From Enterobacter kobei (GTDB lineage Bacteria; Pseudomonadota; Gammaproteobacteria; Enterobacterales; Enterobacteriaceae), in NCBI RefSeq assembly GCF_018323985.1, contig NZ_AP024590.1, forward strand, positions 186,001 to 250,000: DNA of 64,000 bases, given 5' to 3'. A model generated the notes under the pieces. The model was not told the DNA's origin. It did no database searches and worked only from the letters and a program-made list of their open reading frames with translations. This document shows positions 62,191 through 64,000 of the stretch, in pieces. The position numbers were made by a program, and so were the translations under genes. Position 1 is the first letter of the stretch; each line of letters starts with the position of its first letter.

Positions 62191-63155
62191 AACAGAAATC
62201 CATAATTTGTAGCCTGTTTCTTTTTCTATTAATCGGTGGTTGCGACAATGCCAGTCAGGTAGTAAACCATACTCCACAAGAGCAGGAAGAATTACAGCAA
62301 TACCTCACGCGTATAAAAAAAGACCTTGTTTATGTCAAAGGCGGAACGTTCTGGATGGGAGATTTCTGTAAAAAAATGCGCAATGGTGGCCCTTATTGTT
62401 CATCAGAAAAAGACACAAAACCTTTGCACGAAGTGGAGCTTAGTAGCTATTCCATCAGTAAGTATAAAGTAACACATGAAGATTATGAACTTTACTTAAG
62501 AATGGCCAGGCTTCCTAAGCAAAAGTTTAAGGAAGATTATGAAAATAAATTTTTATCAGATATAACATTTCTTGCAAATAGCCCTGCCATGATTACATGG
62601 TCGGAAGCAGATAATTATTGTAAATGGTTAAATAAAAAAAGCGGCTTGCCTTTTGCTTTACCAACTGAAGCTCAATGGGAATATGTAGCACGTAACAGAG
62701 GTGAATTTGTTTTAGTTGCTACTGATGATGGTACCTGGAGAGAAAACGAAAAAACAGGCTCAGGTGTAAATTATGCTACAGATGAAGATAGACGCGAGGT
62801 GGCCAATAAGTTTGGAATTCGCAGTCCGTTGATTCATTTTCCGGTTGATAAATACCCTCCTTCCTCCCTTGGGATATATAGCATGTCTGAAAATGGCTAC
62901 GAATGGGTAAGTGATTGGTATGATCCTGATTATTATAGCTATTCTCCACTGAAGGATCCTCAGGGGCCAAATAAAGGTGTCATCAAAGATAAAGAAACAG
63001 GGCAATACTGGAAGGTCTTGCGTGGCGGAAATAACCCTGATCCATCAGGGGATGTTGGGCTGACGTTTTTTCGTGGCTACAAAATAAAAGATAATCCACA
63101 ACCCGCGAGTACAACTGTACGTTGCGTCGTTAATTCTCCGGACCCGATAAAATGA
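62187..63155 (+). CDS. SUMF1-fold lipoprotein 2, candidate immunity
   Basis: 322-residue paralog of the preceding gene, overlapping it by four bases. Lipobox LIGGC (Cys19) again followed by Asp-Asn. It shares nearly the whole stretch from KGGTFWMGDFCKKMRNGGPY to TKPLHEVEL at DNA level and the last 45 residues, while the middle (about 100-240) has drifted. RGGNNPDPSG again lacks the catalytic cysteines. Patchy identity points to duplication with gene conversion. Probably protects against a variant of the same effector. Confidence 0.82.
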   Translation: MKQKSIICSLFLFLLIGGCDNASQVVNHTPQEQEELQQYLTRIKKDLVYVKGGTFWMGDFCKKMRNGGPYCSSEKDTKPLHEVELSSYSISKYKVTHEDYELYLRMARLPKQKFKEDYENKFLSDITFLANSPAMITWSEADNYCKWLNKKSGLPFALPTEAQWEYVARNRGEFVLVATDDGTWRENEKTGSGVNYATDEDRREVANKFGIRSPLIHFPVDKYPPSSLGIYSMSENGYEWVSDWYDPDYYSYSPLKDPQGPNKGVIKDKETGQYWKVLRGGNNPDPSGDVGLTFFRGYKIKDNPQPASTTVRCVVNSPDPIK

Positions 63156-64000
63156 TGCAGAACTCCTTAAAATGTTGCCTGTTTCTTTTCTTATTAAGCG
63201 GTGGTTGCGACAATGCCAGTCAGGTAGTAAATCGTACTCCACAAGAGCAGGAAGAATTGCAACAATATCTCACACGTATAAAAAAAGACTTTGTATATAT
63301 CAAAGGCGGAACATTCTGGATGGGAGATTTCTGTAAAAAGATGCGTAATGGCGGCCCTTATTGTTCATCAGAAAAAGACACAAAACCGCTACACGAAGTT
63401 GAATTAACTAGTTATTCAATAAGCAAGTTTAAAGTGACGCATGAAGATTATAATTTCTTTCTAAAAATGGCTGGCTTGCCAAAGCAACGTTTTAAAAAGA
63501 GAAATTACAATGAAACCTTGGCGAAGATGACTTATCTTAAAAAAAGTCCGGCAATAGTAACTTGGACAGAAGCTGATAAGTATTGTGGCTGGTTGAAAAA
63601 AGAATCCGGAGTACCTTTTGCACTTCCTACGGAAGCACAATGGGAGTATACGGCACGTAGTCGAGGGCAGTATATCTTGACCGCGACGGACAATGGCTTT
63701 TGGCGGGAAAATGAAAAAGATGGTCGTGGTGAAAACTATGCCACTGATGAGGATCGTCGTCTTGTCAGCAATTCCTTTGGAATCAATAGCATATTGATCA
63801 ACTTTCCTGTCGATAAATACCCTCCAAACTCGATAGGATTATTTGGCATGGCTGATAATGGTTATGAATGGGTCAGGGATTGGTATGACCCAGAATTCTA
63901 TCTCATTTCACCTAAAAAAAATCCACAAGGCCCTGACAGGCCTGTTGTAAAAGATGAATCATCAAACCAATACTCTAAAGTATTAAGGGGAGGGGATCAT
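63152..64000 (+). CDS. SUMF1-fold lipoprotein 3 (cut by window end)
   Basis: Third tandem paralog, start ATG at 63152 overlapping the previous stop by four bases (or the next ATG at 63155); 283 codons are visible, open to the last base. Lipobox LSGGC (Cys19), then Asp-Asn. The N-terminal 55 residues follow copy 2 (ASQVV, PQEQEELQQYLTRIKK), whereas the following part (HEVELTSYSISKFKVTHEDY and the ending PPNSIGLFGMA) follows copy 1, so it is a mosaic of the two. The visible end reads VLRGGDH. It may be followed by further copies. Confidence 0.8.
   Translation, partial: MMQNSLKCCLFLFLLSGGCDNASQVVNRTPQEQEELQQYLTRIKKDFVYIKGGTFWMGDFCKKMRNGGPYCSSEKDTKPLHEVELTSYSISKFKVTHEDYNFFLKMAGLPKQRFKKRNYNETLAKMTYLKKSPAIVTWTEADKYCGWLKKESGVPFALPTEAQWEYTARSRGQYILTATDNGFWRENEKDGRGENYATDEDRRLVSNSFGINSILINFPVDKYPPNSIGLFGMADNGYEWVRDWYDPEFYLISPKKNPQGPDRPVVKDESSNQYSKVLRGGDH

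Noticed and set aside
61234..63155. SUMF1-fold proteins as sulfatase-activating enzymes
   Set aside because: The two active-site cysteines after RGG are absent, no sulfatase gene is near, and the proteins are lipoproteins in an effector cassette.
1..64000. CRISPR arrays, tRNA or rRNA genes, insertion sequences, integrases
   Set aside because: No regularly spaced repeats, cloverleaf-like genes, transposase motifs or integrase motifs were noticed in either strand; the accessory regions show no flanking tRNA within the window.

Overview
The window comes from the chromosome of an enterobacterium. The genes yigM, metR, metE, yhjE, yhjD, yhjC, treF, gor, rlmJ, prlC, rsmJ, uspA, uspB, pitA and yhiN all read as close relatives of the Escherichia coli/Enterobacter/Klebsiella versions, with family-typical lengths and intact key residues. 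The backbone follows E. coli order in two blocks (yhjE-yhjD-yhjC-treF and gor-rlmJ-prlC-rsmJ-uspA-uspB-pitA-yhiN). The metR-metE pair, however, abuts yhjE, whereas in E. coli it lies elsewhere, and accessory genes fill the gaps between blocks. Genus cannot be settled from the sequence alone; an Enterobacter/Kosakonia/Lelliottia-type organism is my guess. No rRNA, tRNA, CRISPR array, insertion sequence or prophage was recognised.

Layout. 1-3.5 kb: methionine synthesis (metR/metE divergent promoter). 3.5-8.0 kb: yhjE, yhjD, yhjC and a divergent short-chain dehydrogenase. 8.1-11.4 kb: an orphan type VI secretion (T6SS) cargo module, namely an Hcp domain fused to a DUF2235 phospholipase domain plus two duplicated DUF2931 lipoproteins, the likely immunity proteins. 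11.5-16.7 kb: a YgiW-type OB-fold protein, an acetyltransferase, a HEPN-like membrane protein, treF and a CopD-like membrane protein. 16.8-29.7 kb: a self-contained island. It has a minus-strand operon (amidohydrolase, DoxX, MFS transporter, alpha/beta hydrolase), a divergent plus-strand operon (isochorismatase-like hydrolase, two XapX proteins, a lone receiver, an 1854-residue pseudokinase/AAA/GAF/PAS/histidine kinase) and a convergent FixJ-type regulator. 29.9-33.5 kb: an MscS-type channel, then a surface lipoprotein and its Slam-type outer-membrane translocator (type XI secretion). 33.5-43 kb: core housekeeping and stress genes. 43.2-45.1 kb: a chemoreceptor behind a good sigma-28 promoter.

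45.6-64 kb: a T6SS cluster, tssB-tssC-tssK-tssL-ompA/tagL-hcp-clpV-[small effector/partner]-vgrG-[large effector]-three tandem SUMF1-fold lipoproteins. The third lipoprotein is cut by the window end, and tssA, E, F, G, J and M must lie beyond it. clpV carries one in-frame TGA exactly at the Walker A glycine of its first ATPase domain. If real, this removes the sheath-recycling ATPase while the rest of the system stays intact. Between clpV and vgrG lie a probable effector/immunity pair and an AT-rich stretch with frameshifted gene remains, as expected where effector cassettes turn over.

Most unusual points: the Hcp-phospholipase fusion with its duplicated immunity candidates; the 768-residue unrecognised effector followed by catalytically dead FGE/SUMF1-fold lipoproteins carrying an inner-membrane retention signal; the Slam/surface-lipoprotein pair; and the giant kinase whose N-terminal Ser/Thr kinase domain has lost its key residues.
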